NCBI GenBank assembly: GCA_030645615.1
Contig: JAUSNB010000053.1
Coordinates: 124,001 to 188,000, forward strand
Source: Actinomycetota bacterium
GTDB lineage: Bacteria > Actinomycetota > Actinomycetes > S36-B12
Length of the DNA: 64,000 bases
Direction: 5' to 3'
Part shown: piece after piece, positions 24,807 through 34,793 of the stretch
How the letters are laid out: each line of letters begins with the position of its first letter
Position numbering within the stretch: the first letter of the stretch is position 1
The notes under the pieces: generated by a model
Database searches by the model: none
What the model was told of the DNA's origin: nothing
Seen by the model: the letters and a program-made list of their open reading frames with translations, nothing else
Position numbers and translations under genes: made by a program

Positions 24807-25402
24807 CGCGGACCGTGTCGCGAACAGGAACCCGGGCCGGTCTCGTCGCGCTGGCCGTCCTGGCCGCGCTTGCCGGACTGCCGGGGACTGGCCGTTCGTC
24901 GGCTGCCGAGGCGATGACGACGATCACGATGACGGTGAGCGGCTGCGAGGGGTGCACGATCACTCCGGTGCAGGCGATCACGGGATCGACGGCCGTCTAC
25001 ACGGGAACCCCGGTCAAGGTCACGGGAGGCCAGGCCGCCTTCGTCGTCCCCACCAGCAAGACCGCGGGCATGTCATTCAACCTCGAGGCCACTTGGCCGG
25101 TCGACATCAACGCGATCCCTGTGATCGTCACCCAGTACAAGGGGATCCGGGCGGGCCAGGCCGTGACGCGGCCCCAGGCGCTTGCCGCCCGGCGGGCCAC
25201 GGCGTGCTGGGCCGGCACGGCATCGTCGGCCGTCAGCCTGCAGGTCAAGGTCGGCCGCGTGACGATGCCCGGCTTCCCCTCCGGGCGGGCGACGGTCCCC
25301 CTCGCGTGGTTCGTGCCAACGGCGGCAGCAACGGGCGGCTTCTCGCGGGCCTACAAGGGCACGATCGCGCAGCAGGACGCCTGGTACTGCCCGGCCGCGT
25401 AG
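24803..25402 (+). CDS. Secreted four-cysteine protein, second of a tandem pair (unrecognised family)
   Basis: 199 residues, paralogous to the preceding gene and overlapping it by GTGA. The signal peptide ends near SSAAEA (residue 37). The mature protein has TITMTVSGCEGC (C48/C51), then QYKGIRAGQAVTRPQALAARRATACWAGT (written in full only in the sequence; C135 in CWAGT), then C196 in the final WYCPAA. Cysteine spacing (3, 84, 61) is almost the same as in the first copy (3, 85, 69). The proteins differ over most other positions, so the duplication is old. Overlapping starts and stops imply equal amounts, which would suit a heterodimer. Function unknown; a redox or metal role for the CxxC is only a guess. 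Confidence 0.75.
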   Translation: MTRTVSRTGTRAGLVALAVLAALAGLPGTGRSSAAEAMTTITMTVSGCEGCTITPVQAITGSTAVYTGTPVKVTGGQAAFVVPTSKTAGMSFNLEATWPVDINAIPVIVTQYKGIRAGQAVTRPQALAARRATACWAGTASSAVSLQVKVGRVTMPGFPSGRATVPLAWFVPTAAATGGFSRAYKGTIAQQDAWYCPAA

Positions 25403-25425
25403 GCGCAGCGGGGTACCCCGGTCAA

Positions 25426-25437
25426 TAGGGTGTCGCC
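25426..25437 (+). promoter_or_regulatory. Leaderless -10 promoter of ilvD
   Basis: TAGGGT at 25426-25431, six bases, then ATG at 25438. Confidence 0.65.
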
Positions 25438-27126
25438 ATGACTGACATGAAGCCGCGCAGCAAGGACGTCACCGAGGGCCTGGAGCGAGCGGCGGCGCGG
25501 GGCATGCTTCGCGCCGTGGGCATGTCCGACGAGGACTTCCCCAAGCCCCAGATCGGCGTCGCGTCGAGCTGGAACGAGATCACCCCGTGCAACCTCTCGC
25601 TCGAGCGGTTGGCCCGCTCGGCCAAGGAGGGCGTCCACGCTGCCGGGGGGTACCCGCTCCAGTTCGGGACCATCTCGGTATCCGATGGCATCTCGATGGG
25701 CCATGAGGGGATGCACTTCTCGCTGGTGTCTCGCGAGATCATCGCTGACTCTGTCGAGGCCGTCATGCAGGCGGAGCGGCTCGACGGAATGGTGACCTTC
25801 GCGGGCTGCGACAAGTCCCTGCCCGGCATGCTCATGGCTGCTGCCCGGATTGACGTGGCTTCCGTCTTCGTCTACGCAGGGACGATCCTTCCGGGCCACG
25901 TCACCCTGTCCGATGGCACCGAGCGCGACGTGAGCATCATCGATGCGTTCGAGGCGGTCGGGGCGTGCGCCCGTGGGCTGATGTCACGCGAGGACGTCGA
26001 CCTGATCGAGCGGGCCATCTGCCCCGGCGAAGGCGCATGCGGCGGCATGTACACCGCGAACACCATGGCGAGCGCCGCCGAGGCGATGGGGATGTCGCTG
26101 CCCGGCTCGGCCGCGCCGCCCGCCACGGACCGACGCCGCGACGGGTTCTCGCGCCGGTCGGGGGAGGCTGTCGTCGAGCTCATCCGGCAGGGCATCACGA
26201 CCCGCGACATCATCACGAGGAAGTCCTTGGAGAACGCGATCGCGGTCGTCATGGCCTTCGGCGGCTCGACCAACGCCGTGCTCCACCTGCTGGCGATCGC
26301 CCACGAGGCCGACGTCGACCTGGAGCTGGAGGACTTCCACCGGATCGGCTCGAAGGTCCCCCTGCTCGCCGACGTCAAGCCGTTCGGTCGCTATGTCATG
26401 AGCGACGTCGACCGGGTGGGCGGCGTGCCCGTCGTCATGCGGGCGCTGCTGGACGCCGGTCTCATGCACGGGGACTGCCTGACGGTGACCGGCAAGACGG
26501 TGGCGGAGAACCTGGCCGTCGTGAACCCCCCGGACCCGGACGGCGAGATCCTGCACGCCTCGTCGCGCGCCCTGGCCAGCACCGGCGGCATCACGATCCT
26601 GGCCGGCTCGCTTGCCCCGGATGGCGCCGTCGTCAAGAGCGCGGGCGTGGGCGTCGATGAGTTCGAGGGCACGGCACGGGTGTTCGAGCGGGAGCAGTCG
26701 GCCATGGCGGCCCTCGAGGACGGCACCATCACGAAGGGCGACGTCGTCGTCATCCGCTACGAAGGGCCCAAGGGTGGGCCAGGCATGCGGGAGATGCTCA
26801 TGATCACCGGCGCCATCAAGGGCGCCGGCCTGGGCAAGGACGTCATGCTGATCACGGATGGCCGGTTCTCGGGCGGCACCACGGGCCTGTGCGTCGGGCA
26901 CGTCGTGCCGGAGGCCTCCGACGGCGGTCCCATCGCCTTGGTCAGGGACGGCGACCGGATCCGCATCGACATCCGCCAGCGGACCCTGGACCTCCTGGTC
27001 GACGAGGACGAACTGGCCCGGCGGCGTGGGTCGTTCGCGCCGTTGCCGCCCCGGTACACCCGTGGCGTGCTGTACAAGTACACCCGCCTCGTCGGATCGG
27101 CGTCCAAGGGCGCTGTCTGCGACTGA
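25438..27126 (+). CDS. ilvD: Dihydroxy-acid dehydratase IlvD
   Basis: 562 residues. It converts 2,3-dihydroxy-isovalerate and -methylvalerate to the keto acids of the valine, leucine and isoleucine routes. The Fe-S cysteines are in [11 protein letters not shown] (about residue 124) and [14 protein letters not shown] (about 197). The C-terminal block [16 protein letters not shown] is also conserved. Its length is that of the IlvD branch with a [2Fe-2S] cluster. It has its own leaderless promoter and is followed by the ilvB leader, so it is the first of a run of branched-chain genes. Confidence 0.97.
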   Translation: MTDMKPRSKDVTEGLERAAARGMLRAVGMSDEDFPKPQIGVASSWNEITPCNLSLERLARSAKEGVHAAGGYPLQFGTISVSDGISMGHEGMHFSLVSREIIADSVEAVMQAERLDGMVTFAGCDKSLPGMLMAAARIDVASVFVYAGTILPGHVTLSDGTERDVSIIDAFEAVGACARGLMSREDVDLIERAICPGEGACGGMYTANTMASAAEAMGMSLPGSAAPPATDRRRDGFSRRSGEAVVELIRQGITTRDIITRKSLENAIAVVMAFGGSTNAVLHLLAIAHEADVDLELEDFHRIGSKVPLLADVKPFGRYVMSDVDRVGGVPVVMRALLDAGLMHGDCLTVTGKTVAENLAVVNPPDPDGEILHASSRALASTGGITILAGSLAPDGAVVKSAGVGVDEFEGTARVFEREQSAMAALEDGTITKGDVVVIRYEGPKGGPGMREMLMITGAIKGAGLGKDVMLITDGRFSGGTTGLCVGHVVPEASDGGPIALVRDGDRIRIDIRQRTLDLLVDEDELARRRGSFAPLPPRYTRGVLYKYTRLVGSASKGAVCD

Positions 27127-27185
27127 CCCACGCCCGCCGCCCGTGCGGTTCGTGGGGGTGGTTGGCCGGTTCGGGACCCGGTTGG

Positions 27186-27197
27186 TATGGTTCGCAC
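27186..27197 (+). promoter_or_regulatory. Promoter of the ilvB leader peptide
   Basis: TATGGT at 27186-27191, six bases, then the GTG of the leader peptide at 27198. The leader itself is thus leaderless. Confidence 0.6.
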
Positions 27198-27236
27198 GTG
27201 GCACGAATTCTCGTAGTAGACAGGCGCGTGGGCTGA
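27198..27236 (+). CDS. ilvB leader peptide (Ile-Leu-Val-Val)
   Basis: Twelve codons, MARILVVDRRVG, with all three branched-chain amino acids in a row (ATT CTC GTA GTA). The start GTG follows a leaderless promoter and the stop TGA lies in the first arm of a long hairpin. A terminator with a T-run follows before ilvB. This is the classic layout of a transcription-attenuation leader; a comparable leader is known before ilvBNC in Corynebacterium glutamicum. Stalling at these codons when any branched-chain aminoacyl-tRNA is scarce should let transcription pass into ilvB. Confidence 0.75.
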   Translation: MARILVVDRRVG

Positions 27237-27288
27237 CCTAGGTCACCCCGCGCCCCCTCCGTTACCCGCATTGGGTCGGAGGGTTTTT
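27226..27288 (+). promoter_or_regulatory. ilvB transcription attenuator (pause hairpin and terminator)
   Basis: The first hairpin is centred on the 12-bp palindrome TGACCTAGGTCA (27234-27245), extended by GGG/CCC and GCG/CGC pairs to about 27226-27253. The second is CCCTCCG (27255-27261) with CGGAGGG (27277-27283), inner ACCC/GGGT, and TTTTT at 27284-27288. The second is a strong intrinsic terminator 31 bases before the ilvB start. The alternative antiterminator pairing was not resolved by eye. Confidence 0.75.
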
Positions 27289-27319
27289 CATTGGTGCGGC
27301 ACGAGCGAAGGAACACTCG

Positions 27320-29061
27320 ATGGGCGAGAAGATCACCGGGGCACAGAGCCTGGTCCTGTCGTTGGAGGCGGCCGAGGCCGGGACGGTCTTCGGCATTCCC
27401 GGCGGAGCGATCCTGCCCGCGTACGACCCCCTCATGGATTCCACCAAGGTGCGCCACATCCTCGTCCGCCACGAGCAGGGCGCCGGCCACGCCGCCGAGG
27501 GCTATGCCGCCGCGACGGGTCGCGTCGGGGTCTGCATGGCGACCAGCGGTCCGGGCGCGACCAACCTGGTCACCCCACTCGCGGACGCCAACATGGACTC
27601 GGTGCCGATCGTGGCAATCACGGGCCAGGTGCCCAGCGCGGCCATCGGCACCGATGCATTCCAGGAGGCGGACATCCGCGGCATCACCATGCCGATCACG
27701 AAGCACAACTTCCTCATCACCAATGCGGACGAGATCCCCCGAGCCATCGCGGAGGCATTCCACCTCGCCTCGACCGGCCGGCCGGGGCCTGTGCTGGTCG
27801 ACATCTCGAAGGACGCCCTTCAGGCCGAGACGGAGTTCGCCTGGCCGACCCAGCTGGACCTACCCGGCTACCACCCGGTCACCCGGCCGCATGCCAAGCA
27901 GGTGCGCGAGGCGGCGCGGCTGATCATGGCTGCCAAGCAGCCGGTCCTGTACGTGGGCGGTGGGGTCATCCGGGCCCGCGCCTCGGCGGCCTTGCGCACG
28001 CTGGCCGAGCTGACCGGGATCCCCGTCGTTACCACCTTGATGGCCCGGGGAGCCTTCCCTGACAGCCATCCGCTGCACATGGGCATGCCCGGGATGCATG
28101 GCTCCGTCGCGGCGGTAGGGGCCTTGCAGAAGTCCGACCTGCTGATCGCCTTGGGTGCCCGCTTCGACGACCGCGTGACGGGCAAGCTGTCCAGCTTCGC
28201 CCCCAACGCGGCCGTCATCCATGCCGACATCGACCCGGCCGAAATCGGCAAGAACCGCCAAGCGGACGTCCCGATCGTGGGCGACCTGGCCGAGATCCTG
28301 CCGGAGCTCGTCATCGCCATCCAGGCCGAGCAGGCCGACGGCAAGGTGGGGGAGTACGAGGCCTGGTGGTCGCTGCTCAGCCGCATGCGCGAGACGTACC
28401 CGCTCGGCTACGAGGCGCCGGACGACGGCAGCCTGTCGCCGCAGTACGTGATCGAGCGACTGGGCATCATCTCGGGGCCCGAGTCGATCTATGCGGCTGG
28501 CGTCGGCCAGCACCAGATGTGGGCCTCGCAGTTCATCAAGTACGAGCACCCCAACACCTGGCTCAACTCCGGTGGCCTGGGCACGATGGGCTACGCCGTC
28601 CCCGCGGCGATGGGTGCCAAGGTGGGCCGGCCGGACGCCACCGTGTGGGCCGTGGACGGTGACGGCTGCTTCCAGATGACCAACCAGGAGCTGGCCACCT
28701 GCACCATCAACGACATCCCGATCAAGGTCGCCCTGATCAACAACGGCAACCTCGGGATGGTGCGCCAGTGGCAGACGCTGTTCTACAGCGAGCGCTACTC
28801 CAACACCGACCTTCAGTCCTTCCGTATCCCCGACTTCGTCAAACTTGCCGAGGCGTACGGCTGCTACGGGCTGCGGTGCGACTCGCCCGAGCAGGTCGAT
28901 GTCACGATCGAGAAGGCCATGGCGATCAACGACGCTCCCGTGGTCATCGACTTCGTGGTCCACAAGGACGCGATGGTCTGGCCCATGGTCGCGGCCGGCA
29001 CGAGCAACGACGACATCATGGTCGCCCGGGCCATGGCACCTGATTGGGGGTCGGACGACTG

Positions 29062-29062
<1 letters not shown>
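27320..29062 (+). CDS. ilvB: Acetolactate synthase large (catalytic) subunit IlvB
   Basis: 580-residue thiamine-diphosphate enzyme. It makes acetolactate (valine, leucine) or acetohydroxybutyrate (isoleucine). The activating glutamate is in [14 protein letters not shown] (about residue 54). The ThDP/Mg motif is [15 protein letters not shown] to [12 protein letters not shown] (about 450-480). The FAD domain lies between. ATG at 27320 has AAGGA upstream. It is the first gene behind the attenuator and overlaps ilvN by one base (TGATG), so the two subunits are coupled. Confidence 0.97.
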
Positions 29063-30691
<1,629 letters not shown>

Positions 30692-30706
30692 GAAGGGCGT
30701 CAGCGA

Positions 30707-30730
30707 CCGGTGTGACGTGCTTCACGCCGG
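30707..30730 (+). terminator. Hairpin after ilvC
   Basis: CCGGTGTGA (30707-30715) pairs with TCACGCCGG (30722-30730) over nine positions, one a G-U pair, with a six-base loop. There is no T-run, so termination strength is uncertain. Confidence 0.4.
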
Positions 30731-30764
30731 CTTCTGGCCGACGAGGGGACCGCGAGGCGCCCGG

Positions 30765-30776
30765 TAGGCTTCGCGG
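30765..30776 (+). promoter_or_regulatory. Leaderless -10 promoter of serA
   Basis: TAGGCT at 30765-30770, six bases, then GTG at 30777. Confidence 0.65.
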
Positions 30777-32360
30777 GTGACCAAGGCCCGCGTGCTCATC
30801 GCCGAAGAACTGTCCCCTGCCACCGTCGAGGCCCTCGGGCCGGACTTCGAGATCGTCGAGTGCGACGGGGCGGACCGGGTCGCCTTGCTCGCGGCGATCG
30901 TGGACGTGGATGCCCTGCTCGTGCGTTCGGCCACGCAGGTCGATGCCGAGGCGATCGCGGCAGCCACCCGACTCAGGGTCGTTGCCCGAGCCGGCGTCGG
31001 CCTCGACAACGTCGACATCAAGGCTGCCACCCAGGCCGGCGTGATGGTGGTCAACGCGCCGACCTCCAACATCGTCAGCGCCGCGGAGCTTGCCGTTGCC
31101 CTCTTGCTCGCGTCGGCGCGCAACGTCGTCCCCGCTCACACGGCGCTTGCGCAAGGCGAGTGGAAGCGATCCAAGTACACCGGCGTCGAGGTGGCTGACA
31201 AGGTCGTGGGCGTGGTGGGCCTGGGTCGCATCGGCGTTCTCGTTGCCCAGCGGCTCAGTGCCTTCGGTGTCAAGCTCATCGCCTACGACCCCTACGTGCA
31301 GCCAGCCCGTGCAGCGCAGCTCGGCGTCAGCATGGTGACCCTCGACGAATTGCTGGCCGAGAGCGACTTCATCACGGTGCACTTGCCCAAGACCCCGGAG
31401 ACGGTGGGCCTCATCGGCGATGCCGAGCTCCACAAGGTCAAGCCCACGGTGCGCATCATCAATGCCGCGCGCGGCGGCATCGTGGACGAGAAGGCGCTGT
31501 ACGACGCCATCGTCGACGGCCGGGTCGCCGGTGCCGGGCTCGACGTCTACGCCAAGGAGCCCTGCACCGACTCGCCCCTGTTCGGCCTCGAGAGCGTGGT
31601 GGCGACGCCGCACCTAGGAGCGTCGACCGACGAGGCCCAGGAGAAGGCCGGCATCGCAGTGGCGAAGTCGGTGCGGCTGGCCCTCTCCGGCGAGCTCGTT
31701 CCGGACGCGGTCAACGTGCAGGGCGGTCAGCTCGACGAGGCGGTCAAGCCCATGCTGCCGCTGGCCGAGCAGCTCGGCTCGATCGCGTGTGGCCTCGCCG
31801 GGGCGGCCGTCGTGCGAGTCGACGTCGAGGCCCTCGGCGAGATCGCGGACCACGACGTGCGGGTGCTGGAGCTCTCGGCCCTCAAGGGTGTCTTCCAGAT
31901 GCTCGTCCACGACCCGGTTTCGTTCGTCAACGCACCCGTGCTCGCTGAGCAGCGTGGCGTCGAGGTTGCGCTCACCAGCGACCGCGTCAGCCCCGATCAC
32001 CGCTCGCTGCTGCGCGTCACGCTCACCCAGACCACCGGGGAGAAGGTCAGCGTCGCGGGCACGGTCACGGGTGCCCGGAACGTCGGCAAGGTCGTGGAGG
32101 TGGACGGCTTCGACGTGGACGTCCCGGTCAGCGACCACATGGCCTTCCTGCGGTACCACGATCGGCCCGGGATCGTCGGCGTCGTGGGGCAGGTGCTCGG
32201 CGAGGCCGGGGTCAATATCGGCGGGATGCAGGTCAGCCGCGACGAGTCCGGCCACGCACTCATCGTGCTGACGGTCGACTCTGCCATCCCCGGCGAGCGG
32301 CTGGACACCATCGTCAAGGAGATCGGCGCGCACTCAGGCAAGTCCGTCGACCTGGCCTGA
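30777..32360 (+). CDS. serA: D-3-phosphoglycerate dehydrogenase SerA
   Basis: 527 residues, the long (type I) form with extra regulatory domains. It oxidises 3-phosphoglycerate, the first step to serine. The NAD-binding motif is GLGRIGVLVAQRL (about residue 146). The catalytic arginine lies in INAARGGIVDE and the histidine in TPHLGAST (about 280). After residue 315 come an intervening allosteric substrate-binding domain and a C-terminal ACT domain (YHDRPGIVGVVGQVLGEAGVNIGGMQ) that binds serine. The GTG start follows a leaderless promoter. In M. tuberculosis serA1 also lies between ilvC and leuB. Confidence 0.97.
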   Translation: MTKARVLIAEELSPATVEALGPDFEIVECDGADRVALLAAIVDVDALLVRSATQVDAEAIAAATRLRVVARAGVGLDNVDIKAATQAGVMVVNAPTSNIVSAAELAVALLLASARNVVPAHTALAQGEWKRSKYTGVEVADKVVGVVGLGRIGVLVAQRLSAFGVKLIAYDPYVQPARAAQLGVSMVTLDELLAESDFITVHLPKTPETVGLIGDAELHKVKPTVRIINAARGGIVDEKALYDAIVDGRVAGAGLDVYAKEPCTDSPLFGLESVVATPHLGASTDEAQEKAGIAVAKSVRLALSGELVPDAVNVQGGQLDEAVKPMLPLAEQLGSIACGLAGAAVVRVDVEALGEIADHDVRVLELSALKGVFQMLVHDPVSFVNAPVLAEQRGVEVALTSDRVSPDHRSLLRVTLTQTTGEKVSVAGTVTGARNVGKVVEVDGFDVDVPVSDHMAFLRYHDRPGIVGVVGQVLGEAGVNIGGMQVSRDESGHALIVLTVDSAIPGERLDTIVKEIGAHSGKSVDLA

Positions 32361-32369
32361 CGCATCCCG

Positions 32370-33272
32370 ATGGACGCGGCCCACCGCAGCGGCCTCCGGT
32401 GGGCGTTCGTCGGGGTCCTGCTGTTCTCGTTCTCGCTCCCGCTCACGAAGGTCGCCATAGGCGGCTTCGATCCTTACCTCACGGCCATGGGCAGAGCCGT
32501 CATCGCCGGCAGCCTCGCGGTCGCGTTGCTCGCCATCCGCCGCGTGCCGTGGCCGGGCCGGGCACAGGTTCGACCGCTGCTGTTCACCATGCTGGGGGCA
32601 GTGTTCGGATGGCCCATCCTGCTGGCCTTGGCACTCGAACGGACGACCTCCGCGCACGCGGCCGTCATCGCTGCCTTCATGCCGCTCACCACCGCCTTGT
32701 TCGCAGTGCTGCGCACGCATGAGCGGGTGCCTCGCCAGTTCTGGATCGCCGCCAGCGCAGGAACCGTTGCCTTGGTCGGGTTCGCCCTTTCGCGTGGCGG
32801 CGCGGAGGGCGGTGACCTGATCGCCGACCTGCTGGTCGTCGGCGCCGTGATCAGCTCGTCGTGGTGCTACGTGGAGGGCGCCGCGATCACGAAGGTGATG
32901 CCGGGTTGGCAGGTGATCTCGTGGGTGGTCGTGCTCGCCCTCCCCGTGACGGTTCCTGCCTCCGTCCTGCTCTGGTTCGCCACCTCGGCGGACTACGAGA
33001 CGACGGCCGTCGAGTGGGGCGCCCTGGTCCTCCTGGGGCTGTCGTCGATGTACCTGGGCTTCTTCGCGTGGTATCGCGGGCTCGCCCTCGCGGGGGCTGC
33101 GTACGGAGGGCAGGTCCAGCAGCTCCAGGCGATCCTCACCCTGCTGTGGTCCGCGTGGCTCCTGGGGGAGACCGTCACGTGGGTGACCCTCGGTGCCGCC
33201 ATCGCGGTGGTCGGGTCCGTAGCCTGGGCGCAACGCAGCAGGGCACCCACCATGGCAGCCCCGGAGGAGTAG
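32370..33272 (+). CDS. EamA/DMT-family transporter
   Basis: 300 residues with about ten hydrophobic segments arranged as two EamA halves (about residues 10-140 and 150-290), typical of drug/metabolite exporters. The phrases FMPLTTALFAVL near the end of the first half and LQAILTLLWSAWLLGE near the end of the second are the usual duplicated EamA motif. The substrate is unknown; many relatives export amino acids or related metabolites, and the place nine bases after serA makes an amino-acid-linked job plausible. Its stop codon touches the stop codon of the convergent transporter (33270-33275). Confidence 0.85.
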   Translation: MDAAHRSGLRWAFVGVLLFSFSLPLTKVAIGGFDPYLTAMGRAVIAGSLAVALLAIRRVPWPGRAQVRPLLFTMLGAVFGWPILLALALERTTSAHAAVIAAFMPLTTALFAVLRTHERVPRQFWIAASAGTVALVGFALSRGGAEGGDLIADLLVVGAVISSSWCYVEGAAITKVMPGWQVISWVVVLALPVTVPASVLLWFATSADYETTAVEWGALVLLGLSSMYLGFFAWYRGLALAGAAYGGQVQQLQAILTLLWSAWLLGETVTWVTLGAAIAVVGSVAWAQRSRAPTMAAPEE

Positions 33273-34661
33273 TCAGGCTGCGGGACCGGTCCATCGGCGC
33301 AGCGCCAGGGCCTGGCCGATGCCGAGCGCAAGGACGATGGCGGCCCCCGCCCAGTACGCCACGTGCAGGCCGCTGGCGAACGCATCTGGGTCGGCGTGCG
33401 CGTAGCCGCTGCCGAGGGCCGAGGCCAGGACCGTCCCGAGCACCGCGACACCGACGCTGGCACCGGCCATGCGGGCCAGCATGCTCGTCCCCGAGGCGGT
33501 GCCCGTGAGCTCGGCCGGCAGGTCGTTGAGGATGATGACGGACCCGATCGGAAACAGGAGGCCGCAGCCGAGCGCGCACACCACCGAGGCCGCGACGATC
33601 GCTGCGACGGATTCCCACGACGACGTCGCGGCGAGCAGGGCGAAGGCCACGACAACGAGAGCCATCCCGATGCTGAGGGTCTTGGCGGAGCCGATCCAAC
33701 GGGACATCCTCGCTGCCTCGTGCGAGGCGAGCCAGACCCCCAGGGCGAACGGCACGAGGCAGAGGCCCAACTGGATGGGGGTCGTGCCCTTGACCACCTG
33801 CAGTTCCTGCGCGATCAGGAAGATAATTCCCGCGAAGGCCAGGAAGCTCGCAAACAGGGCCAGTGATGCGCCCAGGACACCCCGTCGAGCGAGCACGCGC
33901 ACCTCGAACATCGGGTGCTGCCGATGCAGCTCCCAGACAACGAATGCCGTGATGGCGAGCGCCCCGGTCAGGCCCATGACGAGGATCACGGTGCTGGTCC
34001 ACCCACGGGACGGCCCCTCGATCACCGCGCCGAGGAAGAGGCCGAGCCCGAGCACGGACAAGATGGCTCCTACGACGTCCAGCCGCCTCGCATCCGGGTT
34101 GCGACCAGGAGGCAGGGCCATGGCCCCGATCAGGAGGATCGCGGCCATGGCGGGGACGTTGACGATGAAGACCCAGTGCCAACTCGCGGCAGTGAGGATC
34201 AGGCCGGCCGCGACGGGGGACAGGGCCAGCCCCATCGATCCCGCCGCCGACCACCCGGCCACCGCCTTGGCCCGCTGGTCCGGCGCGTACATCATCGTGA
34301 TCAGGGAGATCGCCGGTGCCAGTGCGATCGCCCCGCCGACGCCCATCACCGTCCTGGCGATGACGAGTGACGCGACGGAATCCGCGATCCCGGCCAAGAC
34401 CGATCCCACGAGGAACAGCGCGATCCCGCAGAGGAAGGTGCCTTTGCGCCCGTAGCGCTCGCCCAGTCCGGCACCGAGCAGGAGCAGCCCGGCCACGGTG
34501 ATGTTGTACGAGTCCACGACCCACTGCAGCGATGCCATGGACGCGTCGAGGTCCTGCGCGATTGTCGGCAGGGCGACGTTGGTGATGGTGATGTCCGCCG
34601 CCATGAAGGCCGCCGCGATGAGGAGAGCAGCCATGCCGAGACGTCTGCTCGCGGCGGTCAT
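33273..34661 (-). CDS. MFS transporter, DHA2 (EmrB/QacA-like) family
   Basis: 462 residues with about 14 membrane segments. The first helix pair has FMAADITITNVALPTIAQDL, the motif of the 14-TM DHA2 drug-proton antiporters, followed by LQWVVDSYNITVAGLLLLGAGLGERYGRKG with motif A. Motif C-like VMGVGGAIALAPAISLI follows at about residue 105. It should export a hydrophobic compound. I chose ATG at 34661 because the helix starts soon after; the frame stays open 38 codons further up, with a proline-rich stretch. No Shine-Dalgarno is seen before 34661, so the start is the least certain part. Confidence 0.85.
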   Translation of the reverse strand: MTAASRRLGMAALLIAAAFMAADITITNVALPTIAQDLDASMASLQWVVDSYNITVAGLLLLGAGLGERYGRKGTFLCGIALFLVGSVLAGIADSVASLVIARTVMGVGGAIALAPAISLITMMYAPDQRAKAVAGWSAAGSMGLALSPVAAGLILTAASWHWVFIVNVPAMAAILLIGAMALPPGRNPDARRLDVVGAILSVLGLGLFLGAVIEGPSRGWTSTVILVMGLTGALAITAFVVWELHRQHPMFEVRVLARRGVLGASLALFASFLAFAGIIFLIAQELQVVKGTTPIQLGLCLVPFALGVWLASHEAARMSRWIGSAKTLSIGMALVVVAFALLAATSSWESVAAIVAASVVCALGCGLLFPIGSVIILNDLPAELTGTASGTSMLARMAGASVGVAVLGTVLASALGSGYAHADPDAFASGLHVAYWAGAAIVLALGIGQALALRRWTGPAA

Positions 34662-34782
34662 CGGCGCGGCGGGGTTTGGCGGGAGCAGCCCGGCCGGATG
34701 GTGGAGGAACGGCACGCGCACGAGTATCGCGCAGGGCGAACGCGGGCGCGGCGCCGCTCCGGACGCGGCAGGCACGCCGGGC

Positions 34783-34793
34783 TAGGGTCAACC
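34783..34793 (+). promoter_or_regulatory. Leaderless-type promoter of the ABC exporter operon
   Basis: TAGGGT at 34783-34788, five bases, then ATG at 34794. The transcript should start on or within two bases of the start codon. Confidence 0.55.

Noticed and set aside
24204-25402. Horizontal transfer of the secreted pair
   Set aside because: By eye base composition and codon use match the neighbours, and no mobile-element remnants or flanking repeats were found; a compositional test could still change this.
24803-25402. Heavy-metal-associated (HMA) domain for the strand-CxxC motif
   Set aside because: The opening looks similar, but the proteins are over 150 residues with two more conserved cysteines and lack the compact HMA pattern.
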